64,000 nt of DNA from Pseudisothecium myosuroides (Eukaryota; Streptophyta; Bryopsida; Hypnales; Lembophyllaceae), in the NCBI GenBank assembly GCA_951799445.1, contig OX637291.1, forward strand, positions 684,501 to 748,500. The letters are read 5' to 3'. A program made the translations under genes and the position numbers. Below, in pieces: positions 24,412 to 36,800 of this stretch (within the stretch, counting starts at the first letter, position 1; each line of letters opens with the position of its first letter). The notes below the pieces were generated by a model. It worked only from the letters and a program-made list of their open reading frames with translations, was not told the origin of the DNA and searched no databases.

Positions 24412-25597
24412 TTAAAATAAATTTTAAACTCTTAAAACTCGGTTTGTGTGCCACTACCACTGCAATTTCAAGTGGGCAGAAATAGGGAAAATTTGATTTT
24501 TTCAGCCCCCAAAAAACAAATTTCAAGGTACCTTGGAGGGTTGTGGAGCAATTGTCCGGAGGCTTGAAATTTTCTCTAATGTTTATGTTTAAGAATGGAG
24601 TTGAGAATTTGGGGAAAAAAATTCATCCATCTCCACCTCCATCCTCCACCCCTACGATATTCATTCTTTAAAAAGTTGTTAAATCAAAGTAGTTATAAGA
24701 TATAGAAGAAAAAACTGAATTGCTGATAAGGTAGAGCCACCCATAACCTACCGAATAAGCAATTCTAGACATAATCTAGAGTAGTGCAAGGCAAAGCAAA
24801 TATTTTAAAGAAGTGCATCAATAGAAATGATAGGGATTGCAAAAAATTTGGTAATTTTATCACTTGAACTGAAATTATTAAGAATTTTGGGAGGCAAAAA
24901 GTGCTTTGGACCCATGGCCAATGTCGCTAGACTCTTCTAATTCTGATCATTCAAGAATTTTTTTCCTATTCATTATTTCTTACTTTCTTTCTCACAACTT
25001 GGAACATGTGTCATAAACTTATTAGTTCCAACCTTGAAAAGGAAAAAAAAACATTCTAAGCTTCAAAAAATCTGGTGCAATTTTGGTCGGAAATACCTGC
25101 AACTATAGGTTGGAGATGGGTCACTGGTCCGGAATGGGTGGCTCAACCTTAGCTTTAAAATGGAATTCAAAAATACTAATCCCAATGGAGAGCTTATTCT
25201 AGAAAAAAAACAAGATGGAACATGACACATCAATTGATTTTGTCTCCATAATGTTATATCTCTCACTTGATGTGTAACTCCAATGCTTGATTTGACTAAA
25301 AATTTGAGTTTATAGAGGTGCAATTATGCAATTATGCTTGAAAGGATAAAAACATTTAAATAAGTTTTCATATACACATACTTTTAGGATATGAAAGGAA
25401 AGCACAAGGTGGAAAACAAAGATGACTTTAATTAGCTCTATTATTTTCTTCTCTCTTATTATAGGTTTTTTATTCTTTTAAGAATCTTTGGCTACCATTA
25501 AAGAAAAGATGACAACAACGACCTTCCTCTAATTTATTTATTTTTGGCTACAAGCCCTACAACACTCCCCCTCCAAAGACCTCATTGATGGCTCTTA
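23650..25597. other. AT-rich spacer; hairpin at about 24268-24318; ATT microsatellite at about 24377-24411
   Basis: No gene was recognised. The hairpin has arms AGAGTGACAAACCAAGCT and AGCTTGGTTTGTCACTCT. The microsatellite is about ten ATT units. Small reading frames, such as 25063-25323 on the - strand, have no recognisable features. Confidence 0.6.
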
Positions 25598-25957
25598 GAG
25601 CATTCCTACCACTATTCTTCCATATTCCTATCTCCATCTAGATGAAGGGGACTAGGGGAGTAGATATGGGGATAGGGAATGCTCTTCTCTACAAATGTTG
25701 CTCTCCCTTACAAGTATATAGAAAGGTGATTTTGAGTTTGCCAAATCCTACTTCCCTAACATGAATTAGGCCCTACCTTTCCTAAATTTTTAGGGCCCAA
25801 TTGGATATAGGAAGGCAAATTTAGGGAATTCGAAATCACCTTTTTGTATACCCGTGGGAAAAAATAACATTAGCGGAGAAGGGCATCCCCATATTTGCTC
25901 CCCCTTCATCCAAATGGGGATAGGGATAGGGTAAGGGAAGAATTGGTGGGGATGCTC
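25598..25957. mobile_element. Harbinger-like MITE, 360 bp
   Basis: The left end GAGCATTCCTACCACTATTC and right end AATTGGTGGGGATGCTC are imperfect inverted repeats. The flanking triplets are TTA (25595-25597) and TCA (25958-25960), consistent with one mutation in a TTA duplication. It shares its end type with the better-preserved element at 59941-60217. Confidence 0.6.
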
Positions 25958-26265
25958 TCAGCCTCTCCAGTCCCAAAGTCCCCAATTCCCCTCAATCACG
26001 GCTAGCAATCCCTAAACCGGCTAAAATTTGCTAAATTTCTACCCCAAAAATCCTTGTGCTACTAATCCATTGTAAAAAAGGATTTTTAATGGAGACATTT
26101 CAGCAAAAACTACAACAAACTATAGAATTTGCTAGCCCATTTGCAACTTCCTTTATATTAGAATTAGTTAGCATCTATTTAGTCAATTTTGTGTTATAAT
26201 ACTCCCAATAATCCTTCACAACTTGCAAAATCCTTTCTTTTCTATTTTTTTTTAAACTACTGGTA

Positions 26266-26486
26266 CAGTAGAACCTCTGTTAGTGCATAATATGCACTAA
26301 GAGAGATCGTACTTTGAAGCCTTTATTCCTGAATAGTGGTTGGAGGCCTTGTAGTTAGGAGCCATGTGGTTGGAGGTCATGTAGTTAGAAGCCACCTTAG
26401 GCAGTGAACAGTACTACACCTCTCCAAATGCATAAACCTCTCTTAGTGCATAGTCCCAACACTATGCACTAAGAGAGGTTCTACTG
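26266..26486. mobile_element. Emigrant/pogo-like MITE, 221 bp, TA duplication
   Basis: Ends CAGTAGAACCTCTGTTAGTG and CACTAAGAGAGGTTCTACTG are inverted repeats flanked by TA at both sides (26264-26265, 26487-26488). CAGTARAACCTCT termini with TA targets are those of Emigrant/Lemi1 (pogo-type) elements of plants. It lies about 180 bp upstream of the proposed start of the helicase-like gene. Confidence 0.85.
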
Positions 26487-26667
26487 TATACTCACTCTCA
26501 AGGTAGCCAACCTGTCTGTCTTGAAGGTGCGTATTGCACTAAATTCCATAAACTAGTTCTGGGATCACTGGTACTCACGGCCGCAATCGGAAGCGCAAGC
26601 GCAAACGCAAACCCTGGCTGGCTTCACTTGCATCACTCTTTGCAGGAGGGAAACCCAATTGCTCGCC

Positions 26668-28853
26668 ATGGCCACTTCTCCAGAGTCGACCATTGCCGCT
26701 TCACTCCAGCCCGCTCCACCTCGCAGCAGCAGGTGCCCTTCCCGTTTCCTGCGTTCATGGCTGCTTTTGCTTTTGCTCTTGCTGCTTGCTCTCTCCGAAT
26801 TGGGGTTTCATTCTCTCCTATTCATTCTCTGCCACCCCAATTCGATTTTCCGCAGCTAGCCAGTTAGGCAGCATTGGCTTCGATTGTCCGGGTTCCGATC
26901 CTGCAGTATGGAACTCGATTAGGCTGTTGTGATCAGGTCTACTATCATGCCCACGTCGTCGGTGGCGTGAGGATTTGCAAGCCTGCTGAGTGTGTGGCCT
27001 ATTGTTTCATGCAGCAGGTCACGGGAGGGAGAAACCTTGCAGCAGTACTACATAGCAGTCGATTGCCAACAGTATAAGATGGTGGCTACGCTCAGGTCCC
27101 TTAGCAGCAGCGAAGTAGTGGTAGCAGTCGTAGTAGTAGTTGCCGTGGAATTGTTCGGAATTGTAAACGTGAAGATGAAGTCAAATGTTGGCTTGCACAC
27201 GAGTGACTGTCATCTCGTTTCTGGGCAATGTACAATTCAGAATTTCGATGACGTCAGTTCGTTGCTGTCTGATTCTTTGTTTTAGGGTTTAGGATTTGAA
27301 TTTTCTAAGTGTTACACATGGAGTTTCATTATTACTATTGCCAGAGTGGGGCAATTGTAGTACACGTGAATTTATATTTGCTCTTAATTACTGGGTTTGG
27401 AAGATGTAGGAAATATTGGAGTTCTAATGTGAGTTAGGTCCGGTGTGATGATGCAGGAGACTCTGGTGGACCTGCTAGTGGTCCTAGGACGGAGGGCTAG
27501 CCTGCCGGTAGCTATTTGCTGCAGCGCTCGCGACAGTCTGGATGCCGTGTGCGCCAGGATTTCTGCTTTGCAGCAGTTCTCTCTTCTCTTCTTGGTCCGT
27601 CGTTCAGCTCTTTTAATCTGCATCATAAAATTTTGCAGGTTTTGTAAGATTTGTACCAATAGGAGCCAGTGGACCCTCGACTACCTATGAGTTGGAAGTT
27701 GGATTATTCGCTCTGACATTGTACCCACGCTTGCAACTTACTACAAGTGGCGCTTGTGAAAGCAGACAAGATTGTTCTGTCCATGGATGCCAACATATCT
27801 TGACTCTGTGAAATTGGCGTGAACAGCACAGTGATCAGGGAGAGGCAGAGCGAGCCGAAGCCCTGAGTAACTTTCACTTTATTGTTGAAGACTGGAACCG
27901 CAATGCTTGTAAGAGCAGCGTCCCGAAGGCCGAGGCGGGCAATGGCGAGGAAAAGGCAGAACCCAAAAAGGCAGGCCTTTTGGTGACAACGGATGCTAGT
28001 TTGCCAGCAGCAGCACTTGGGGAGCCCTCTCTTGGCGCTCGTGTTCTCATTCACTTTGACTTGCCTACTAAGAAGGTAGATTGTCTATGATTACTTAATC
28101 CTCCTACGCAGTGATTATCAGCATCCAACACTGTTAAATTGGACGAAATTGAATTGTAGGATATGAAAAATCTTCATCCCAAGTACTGTTGTTCTGAGAT
28201 GTTTGCGCCAAGAGCCAAATAACAACCTTAGCTTACCCTTGGGGCTTGGATAGCAGGAATCTTACCTCAGGAGGATGACTGCGTGCTTAGCCAGTGCACC
28301 AACTGTTGTAGGCACTACAAGTTTTGGTGGCATTGCTGGTAAGTATTCTTGGGGCCGAGAGGCAATTTTGTCTGTCATTTTCTTAGTAAAAGTGTTAAAA
28401 AAAACTTAAAATTTAATACGGCTGGCTGATAAACCATTTCCTCGTCCTTGTTTCTCCATTGTGCGCTCACAGTTGGGAAGGATTGCGCCAGGGTACGCTG
28501 TATGTGCCTATCTTGATCATATGGGACGTGTTCGCATCGTCGTCAAGCATTTGAATTTATTGGCGATTGTGGACAGGTGGCATTGTGATCTGTGTGGTGG
28601 TGGGAGGTGAGGTGGGCTTGCTCCGCAGCATCGAGGAGGGCTGCTGTGTGGTCATCGATGAGATGCCGATTCATGTGAGTGTGACCATGCTTGTGCTTGT
28701 TCACATTGAAACAATTTTCAGATTACTTCTGAAGCTGCCGATTTGATCATGCCTTGTGTATTAGATAATCGAATCTTTGTTACTATTGTAACTCATTTGA
28801 AGTGTTTTGTGAATTTTTTTGTCTGGATGAGGCAGATCTCAGAGTTACTATAA
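26668..28853 (+). CDS. Divergent eIF4A/DEAD-box-like protein, C-terminal RecA domain only
   Basis: Proposed CDS is join(26668..26732, 27015..27081, 27457..27594, 27827..28075, 28257..28338, 28577..28674, 28836..28853), 238 residues; all phases close. The last five exons are well supported, the first two less so. Exon 2 gives ETLQQYYIAVDCQQYKM, like the eIF4A linker before motif IV. Then come ETLVDLLVVLGRRASLP and AICCSARDSLDAVC (motif IV region), HSDQGEAERAEALSNF (as in eIF4A HGDMxQxER), GLLVTTDASLPA, LIHFDLPTKK and YLRRMTACLA in place of the motif VI HRIGRxxR. The end is EMPIHISELL. Motifs I-III and the arginines of motif VI are missing, so ATPase activity is unlikely; a binding or decoy role is inference. 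The exon 2 acceptor is a GCAGCAG tandem, so the start may be 27015 or 27018. An alternative weak donor in exon 5 would delete 14 residues. Confidence 0.72.
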
Positions 28854-30821
28854 GAGAGCTGCAGTATTTTTCCTGACAAAGCCGGTGGAGGTGACTGGTT
28901 CTCGAATCTCGTCGAAGATAGTGGAGGTTGTTCGGTTCTCAAAAAAAAATATTAAGTTATGGAACTGTTGTGGCAGAGATCGCACTATGCATTGTTGGCA
29001 GTCATGGAATTACATGTGCAGGCAGTAGTGTACGCAATAGTTTGTGGCTGCAATCATGAATCTTTGTTGAGCTGCAATGAGTATCGAGCTACCCCGAAAC
29101 AATGTTATCTCATCTCATTGCATAGAGCATTATCTCTCCGGATCATTGAGAGAATTTTGGTTTTACCAGACGGAAGTGCTGTCGTTGCGTACATTATGAG
29201 ATCGCAACACAGGTATCGCACAATTGTAATAGGTTTAATTTAGCTATAATTTAGGTGTTTTTGTTCGGAAATTTCCGTGAACAATAACTATGCTTCTAAA
29301 ATTTGCAATGAATGCGTGGAAATCGAAAGCCTATCCGGCAAGTGACCCGTTCAGCATTTGAAACGTTTGGGTTGAACTGAGTATGATGTTTGATCATGCA
29401 GGGGCAGATCGATGCTGTTAGGGGGGAGTTTGGTGGAAATATAAATGAAAGAGATCTCCCGTACTGACTCTCCCCTACCAAGTGCATTGGAACTTCAGCT
29501 TATCATCTAGTAACTAAAAGGGTAGCAAGAAACACATGACGGCAGGAAATAACTCATGCGAGGGCCCACACTAACCCTGAACAGAACGAGTAGAAGCCAC
29601 CAATTGTTTTTCACAAGCTCTTTATCCTTGTATGTCGAATCCCATTTCCGCAGAGAGACCTGGCCTTCCGCATTTTATAGGTAAGAATTTACCTACACTA
29701 GTTTATCCTAATAACGTTTTGTTTTGATTTCCCATCTTGGTGATATGACATCTTGTGGATCAAATCTGCCCGTGAACTGAATTCATGAGTTCATGGAAGG
29801 AGGTGAAGAGGACACTTGATATTGTACAGTACAGTACTGTACAGGGCAGTTCTGTAAGTTTTTTGCACGATCCCGGTGCTGGTCAGACAACCAAGTAGGA
29901 GCTCCCCCTATAACCCCTCATGGGCACAGAGTTCATGGTTTTAACCCTTTAACCCTTGGGCGGTCCCATGCACAGTGTCCATGAGAAAATATATATGGTC
30001 TTAGAAACTCAAAATATACCTTGTACCGTATTGGAGGAAAACTTGAACTACAAAAGCACAAGCATTAATGCAATTAAATTTCATGTTAAACAAAAAATCA
30101 CCTCAACTTCTAGATTCTATAAGCATTGACAAGGTTGTTTCCAAGTATTTCCATGCCAACTACAATATCATCTGAAACCTATTGTTCTAAGTGGGTCTAA
30201 GTTCTAAGAGACTTTTTAACACAGTTGGAGGCAGTAAATAGAGTGATATGGGAATCTACATCTGATTGCAGCTAGAGAGCACATCCAGCTCCAAACAATT
30301 AAGCACGAAGTACATAGCAAGGAATCTCCACCAAAATGCCATCAGGAGCCACAAAATTTACATCCATCCTCTGCGACATTCCAGCAATGGAACAGTTGGC
30401 AAAGCTGAAAACAAACCATGAAACTCTCAAAAAGAGCCACCACCTTGTGGTGGCTGGACAAGACCCGAGCAGCAGTGGCTGTGCTAAGCATGTTATTGGA
30501 GAAGCTACGTCGTCGACATGCAATTGCAAGGATAACTAGGGGAAAAAAGAGTCTCGTCGTGTTTGGGAAGGGCGACAGCCTAAACCACCTCTTCGCTAGA
30601 CCTTTACCATAAATGTTATTCTCACATGTCAAAAGACTGGCAAAACCTGATCACACCCAGATACTACAGCGACCTGCTTATCTCGAACCATGTAGATGAA
30701 TATTCTTGAAGATTGGTCATCTAGGGTGTTGGATCGAGGACAAACAGCCTGTCGAATTCCTATAAAAGGTTAATGAAAAGGATGGAGCCACATAGCAACC
30801 GTCTCCAGGAATGGAGTAATT
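28854..30821. other. Intergenic between convergent genes, no gene recognised
   Basis: This holds the 3' flanks of the helicase-like gene (+) and the kinase gene (-). Short frames at 28959-29243 (+) and 30299-30632 (both strands) overlap on opposite strands and show no motif. A near-palindromic GTACAG/CTGTAC cluster lies at 29823-29844, resembling the end of the large foldback at 20982. A lone left-end-like TTAACCCTTGGGCGG is at about 29951. Confidence 0.5.
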
Positions 30822-33800
30822 TCATCGGGGAGAAGAGGAGGGCGATAGAGCCTCGGCAACTGCCCTCAGCCACTGAGCCGCTGCCATGGCTCCAGGGTCA
30901 GGAACTGATGCAAGAACATGATCAGGTACATAACTCGATCTCCCAGCCTGCAAAATGTGGAAACAAGGTCAGATCTATTAAATGCGCACTTGCAACCCAG
31001 ACAGGCTGCAGTTACAGTCTCCAGAATTGGCTAAATGCGTACAATACGGCATGAATAAACATCGTAGTAGAAACGTATATTTCCTCTTAACAAGAAACAT
31101 AAGTGACGTAATGACTTGAGCCCTACAGGACCGGAATGCAAAAAATAGTGTTGCAGAAGCCACCTGGTGGCCTTGTGGTCCTTTAGGGGTCAACAAAATA
31201 ACTCAGTCCTAATGCAGGAGTAACATGGAGAAATTTAAACAATAAAAGCACAATTTGATAAGGTTGCTGGTCAATTCTAGCACCACTGGTTTATATCGAC
31301 TTACAAATACAAATAAACCTCAAAAAAGGATTAAACGATTATAATAAAACACCTGTGCCAGCATAGTTTTCGTAGCCACTGCTCCAGCGTCTGCAGCGTC
31401 TGCAGCATCATGCAATGCCTTGAACGGATGCTCCCCAGAAGCCAATTTCTGCAGAATACCAAACGTTTGGCATTCATAAATTGTACTCTTCAAAACTCAA
31501 GATCTTAAAATCCATCTGCCTAGCTATGGACTTGCGTAATGCTATCTCCATCAACATGAAGACGAAAACGGCCAATTCAAGACTAATTGTTCAAGGACAA
31601 CCATTTACCTCTTGCAGGGTAGTCGAAGCAGGAATCAAGGCATCCAATAAAGTGCGATGACCAGCTGACGCTCCACCATATTTACCTACCGCAGCAACTC
31701 CTCCCTCAAAAGCTGCGGACCCTATAAACCAAATTCAATCAACAGTTTTTTCACAATTAGAACAATTCTAATACAAATTGTAGTTCCTTAACCTTCATTT
31801 CATGTGATCAAGGAAGTTTTATTGAGTAACATTAGATGTGACCCAATAAAACCGCATGCAAGTATCACATCAAGTTCTCAACTGATGAACCGAAGCACAA
31901 TGAGAGAAGGTTACAAGAGTAGTTGACTGAAAACGCAAAACCATCAGGCTGCAAGCCCTGATAAAACCACAGTTCACCAGTGAAAAAACCGCATCGAGTC
32001 ACAAAACTTACACTTCTTGGCTGTGACTGGACTTCCACCATCCTTAAGAATCACAGAGGCTGCTCTGGTAAATATATCGTATCTGAGACCCAATACACAG
32101 ATGAAGGAGAATCACCAGAATGATTGCAATCACAAATAGAGAAGAGGAAAACCTTCCAAATTCCAAGTACTTTACACCAGATCACAAAATTTGCTTCATA
32201 AATGGCTATCCAAACATAGTATTTGTTGACCTAAAAAGGGCACAGGCAACTTACAATATTCCACTTGTGCCACCTGTTACTCTTCTTATCGAAGAGCCTA
32301 TCTCATGCACAGTCGCAGCAGCATCGTTCAAAGGATAGCTGAAAGTTAACAATAACATCACCAACAAAGAGCTTGCCAAGTTAAGAAAGAAACATATAAA
32401 GGAAGACAAAAAGGATTCTACAACGATTAAAAAAAAACATTTACAGAAGGTGCAGAAATACCGAAATCTTTGAAATTAAGAAATCAAATAACACACCAAG
32501 ATATATAGATTATAAAAGACGCAGGATGCAGATTTGAAGCTATTACTTCATGCCTACGCTACCACAAAAAGAGAATAGCTTAAGCTGGCACCTAAGCAAC
32601 GATGCAGTAGGACAGTGACACACTACACACACCATAATGACAATACAGCAGAACCAACTTACTGTTTGTCTAGATCTTCAACCACTGCCTTTGCTCCAGT
32701 GGCCATCTACATAACGTAAACAGTTGCTTCTGGTCCGTCAAAGAAAACCAAAGCACCAAAAATGTGATATTTAATTTGAAGAACATACTACAGATGCATC
32801 GCAAGGAGGAAGTGAGACCGACTCCACTGAAACCTGTAGTTAAATTACAGTAGTTGGATGATTGGTCATTTCTGAAACAATGAAACGTGTTTGTACCAAT
32901 GTTAGCAGGGTTCATGCAATTCAAGCGCATTTTATATAGTGGAAAATCTTACCGTCGTTCCACAATCTCCATCTCCGACCAGTCTATCCCATTCGTTTAG
33001 AGCATCTTTGAAATTTAACACTGCTTGAGCACCAGCTCTGATTGCGGCCTCCAGTTTCTGGCCCTGTCGACTCAACTCCTGTGGACGCACTGGATCCTGC
33101 TCAATCGTGGACAATATCGTCAGTTAAATCGGACCGCACGGAATTCAGAACCTTTGATAAAACCATCTCAGATTTCAAAAGCTCCAGTATAAGGTAATAT
33201 GCCCAAACATCTCTCAAAAATTTCTCTCAAACATCGGGGATGGAAACTTAAATTTCCTACGAGAGTCTCAAGATAAGATGAGGTCATGTGAGCTAAATAC
33301 CGGATTAAGGTTTGGTGGCGCTGGAGGTAGAGAAACGGGCAAAGTTGTCGATGGACGGGGTCCTGAAGATACCATCAAAAAGAGGAGAGAATATTTCGTT
33401 TAAGTCTTTTCTAGGATCTGAAAGCGTTAAGGAATGAAAAGGATCCAGAGACATATTTTAAGCTCGCTATCTTTAACTTGTAAATCTGAGATCCAATGAT
33501 GGAGGGACCTCTTCCGATGAGAGAAAGCCCAATTGATGATTATTCGAACTTGCTTGTAAATAATCTATCTAGGCTTACCCTACAAGGATTCTCAAAAACG
33601 AAGGCCTTTCTTATATCAAGACTGACGAAACCGGCCAAAATCACGAGTCGCCAATGTCCACATTTCATGACACCGTGGAGGGTTGACAATTCAAAAAACA
33701 GTTTTGCTACCGTACCACCAACTCCAACGGGCCACGCTGGAGCCTTCGTTGCGAAGTCAAGCGAGCTTAGAATGGGGTCGTCAACCTTCAGCACAGAAAG

Positions 33801-36800
33801 AGACATCCCTGCAGACATAATATAGCAAGATGTCTTCAGGAAAACTCTTTAGCTATCACATTCCAGAAATTCTCATTCGAATAGGACAAGCGAAGTTTTA
33901 ATCATAAATCAGGCTCATAAATGGGTCCTAGGCACGTGCAAAAGACGGGATCCGTAAAACCATAAAACGCGGAATCTGCTGTAAGCCAAGCAACCAGAAC
34001 TTGAAATAATAAGGGAGGCGGCCCCACCATGTCCAGACAAATGCCCAAAAATATTCTACACTTCAGCAGCTCAAAGTAGCTGTGCCATAACTACCTGCCA
34101 TGTCGAGGGATGTCATAAAGGAGCCCGTGTAAACACGCTCCACTGCTAAGCCATGATCTATTTGCAGCTGTGCGACAGCTTTTCCCGCTGCAATCATTAA
34201 CTCCATCATCGGTGTTGCTCCAAGGCTACACAAGACAATTGTTTCTGTAGTTGTTAGTTGCAAATTCCAACGAAGTTCAAAGGAATGACTATGATCAACA
34301 CAAACCCCGCCAAATTCGTGGACCAATAGAAGTATGCCATCATTAGCAGAGGTGTCCAGCAGAATTGAAGAACAGGTCTCCAAATGTAACGTCACCAAAA
34401 AGGTACAAAAAGAAGAATTGAACTGAAAACAAATACTACCCCGGTCAAGCCTTGGAACAAGTACCTATTAACCATGAGCACGACCCGACTGCCTCGTTTA
34501 ATAGGCACATATTTTGTCTCCTGCAAAAATTGAACGATCGAGTTGATGAGTAAATCAGAGATGACACACACCCTATTTGTTAACATTGCAATTGGAAGAC
34601 TCGGTATCAATTGCTCTCAAGATTAGAGTCGATTAAAGATACCATATTCAGCAAGACCAGCACATTATAGCTCTAAAAACAATCAAGACGACTGAATAAA
34701 CTTCCCTACTAAACCACATGACATAACAAAATAAAGGAGTTCAAAAAATAAGATGCCAATTAGAAATTCAACATAGGGTTACTCTTGAAGCAGATTCCAA
34801 GGGGGGGAAAATATACAGGAACTTCAACAAAAGCAACCGTAATAGCACACTTTAAAACAAACAGATAGCATTTCTCAAACTGTTCTTAGACAGAAAAGCA
34901 ACAGTGCACCTGAGATAAGATTTGCTTCAGTATGTGAGACACAACAATGTCCACAGGTTGCAGATCAGCTACCATAGCTCCTGGCTCACCATGCTGCAAA
35001 TACGAATATGATCTTCAAAAGAATTAGTTCCCGAATGACCACTAAGTATTAAAGCCAGTAAAAAGTAAGCACTAAGTAAGGTGGGAAAGCACTCAAAATA
35101 ACTAAAGCACCTGCCGAGGACTTTAGCTCAAACATACTGACTCATACCAATAAATTTTCTTAGCATCGTCTTAATAGCAATATAAGCGGAGCTTGAATCA
35201 AAACAAATACACGAACTCAAGAGTGTACAAGATATACTTACAATGCCTAAACCCAGCTCCATCTTCCCAGGTCCCAGTCGGTCAGAAGTATTCTGCCCGG
35301 GAACTGTGCACACTGATAACGCAACCCCCATTGTTCCTACCAGCCCTGCAACTCGCCGTGCTTCTGCTGCAACTTCAACAAGAGGCCGACCTGCAGCAGC
35401 GACTGCACCTGCAACCTAGGAACATAGCTCCAAATGGAATGTAAGACACTCAAGATTATGAAGATTATTTTCCAAAAAAAAAAAATGTTCCCAAATGATC
35501 AGGGTGCTGAAGTATAACAACAAGAGTTCAAATCGAACAACACAAGACGACAGTGAGAAGATTTCCCCGACCTTCTAGATAAAATAAGAGCCCACGAAAA
35601 TAAGTCAAACGTTAGACACTAATAATAATCGAAAAAACACGTACTTGCCGTACAGATTGGTTTGTCGGGCAGGAATGGTAGGATAACTATTTCGTTTACT
35701 GAACTGTTTTGCCGAATTTGGAACTCACAACTGTATGAATACTACAACCAAAAGGAACGATGCCAACGGGCCACAAATGGGGAAATGACTTCAGACTTAA
35801 GCGTATACGATCGTCCTCTGACCGGTAAAACAACCCAGCATAAAGAGAACACATTGAACACGCTTACAGAAACGGGCAAACAAGTTTAAGATTAAGAAAC
35901 GGATCTAGCATGTATACAATTCCATTGTCATTAGGCAGAGTTTATACCTTGTGAACAAATAATGTACCAGCCAATCCCCGTCGACCAACAGGACCTCGTG
36001 GTGGAGGGGGAAGTGCACAGTCGTCTCCCACAATCACCATCTGCGTCCATAAAATCCGGGATAAAACATGGTATATTAGTTACTCACCAATTTAAAAAAC
36101 CGATCCAGAAGCGGACAATCAGTTTATGACATCTTATATTCAGAAAGTCTACCTAACATAACATAGAAGATGAAATTAGACTGTAAGGTTATCAGTGACG
36201 AGAAGAAGTGTGCAACATGAGCTTCTTGCAAAGAAGGAACCAACACAAAAAACAATCCTTGCGCTGGCATACACAGATAGGACAAGCAGAACAGCTCCCA
36301 AAAGTAAGCCCCCTTCCAAAAGTTACTGTCATCCTTTGAAATGGAATGGTAAACTGCCGAGCGAAAGGATCATATCATAAGCTCATTAAAACCATACCTC
36401 AACTTTAAAACCCTCCCCCTTTGCTTGTTCCGTAGCAGATCCAAAGTTTAAACGATCTCCTGTGTAATTCTGGCAGTGTCCAATATAACATGTTCGATTA
36501 GCAATTCTAATATATTCATTTGCAGTCTATAGATAAAAATCTGTAGTTACCATGATGATGCAGAGTCCATCTGAATAGATCCAATAGTAAGCACAGCAAT
36601 TCTCTACAATCCAAAAACTCAATCACAGGGGTCCAACAACCATCAATATCATGTGGTTATACCGTCATTAATCAAACCAGTGGAGCAAGAAACGCTAAAC
36701 TGCCACTCAACAAAAACATTTGACAATCACTCATTCTGGCAATAAGAGAATTGGCACCTTCACAATAAGCAGGCAACCAGCAGGTCCGGTTACTGCACGA

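Noticed and set aside
33496..33825. 109-residue + strand ORF
   Set aside because: Antisense shadow of kinase exon 12 (33716-33808).
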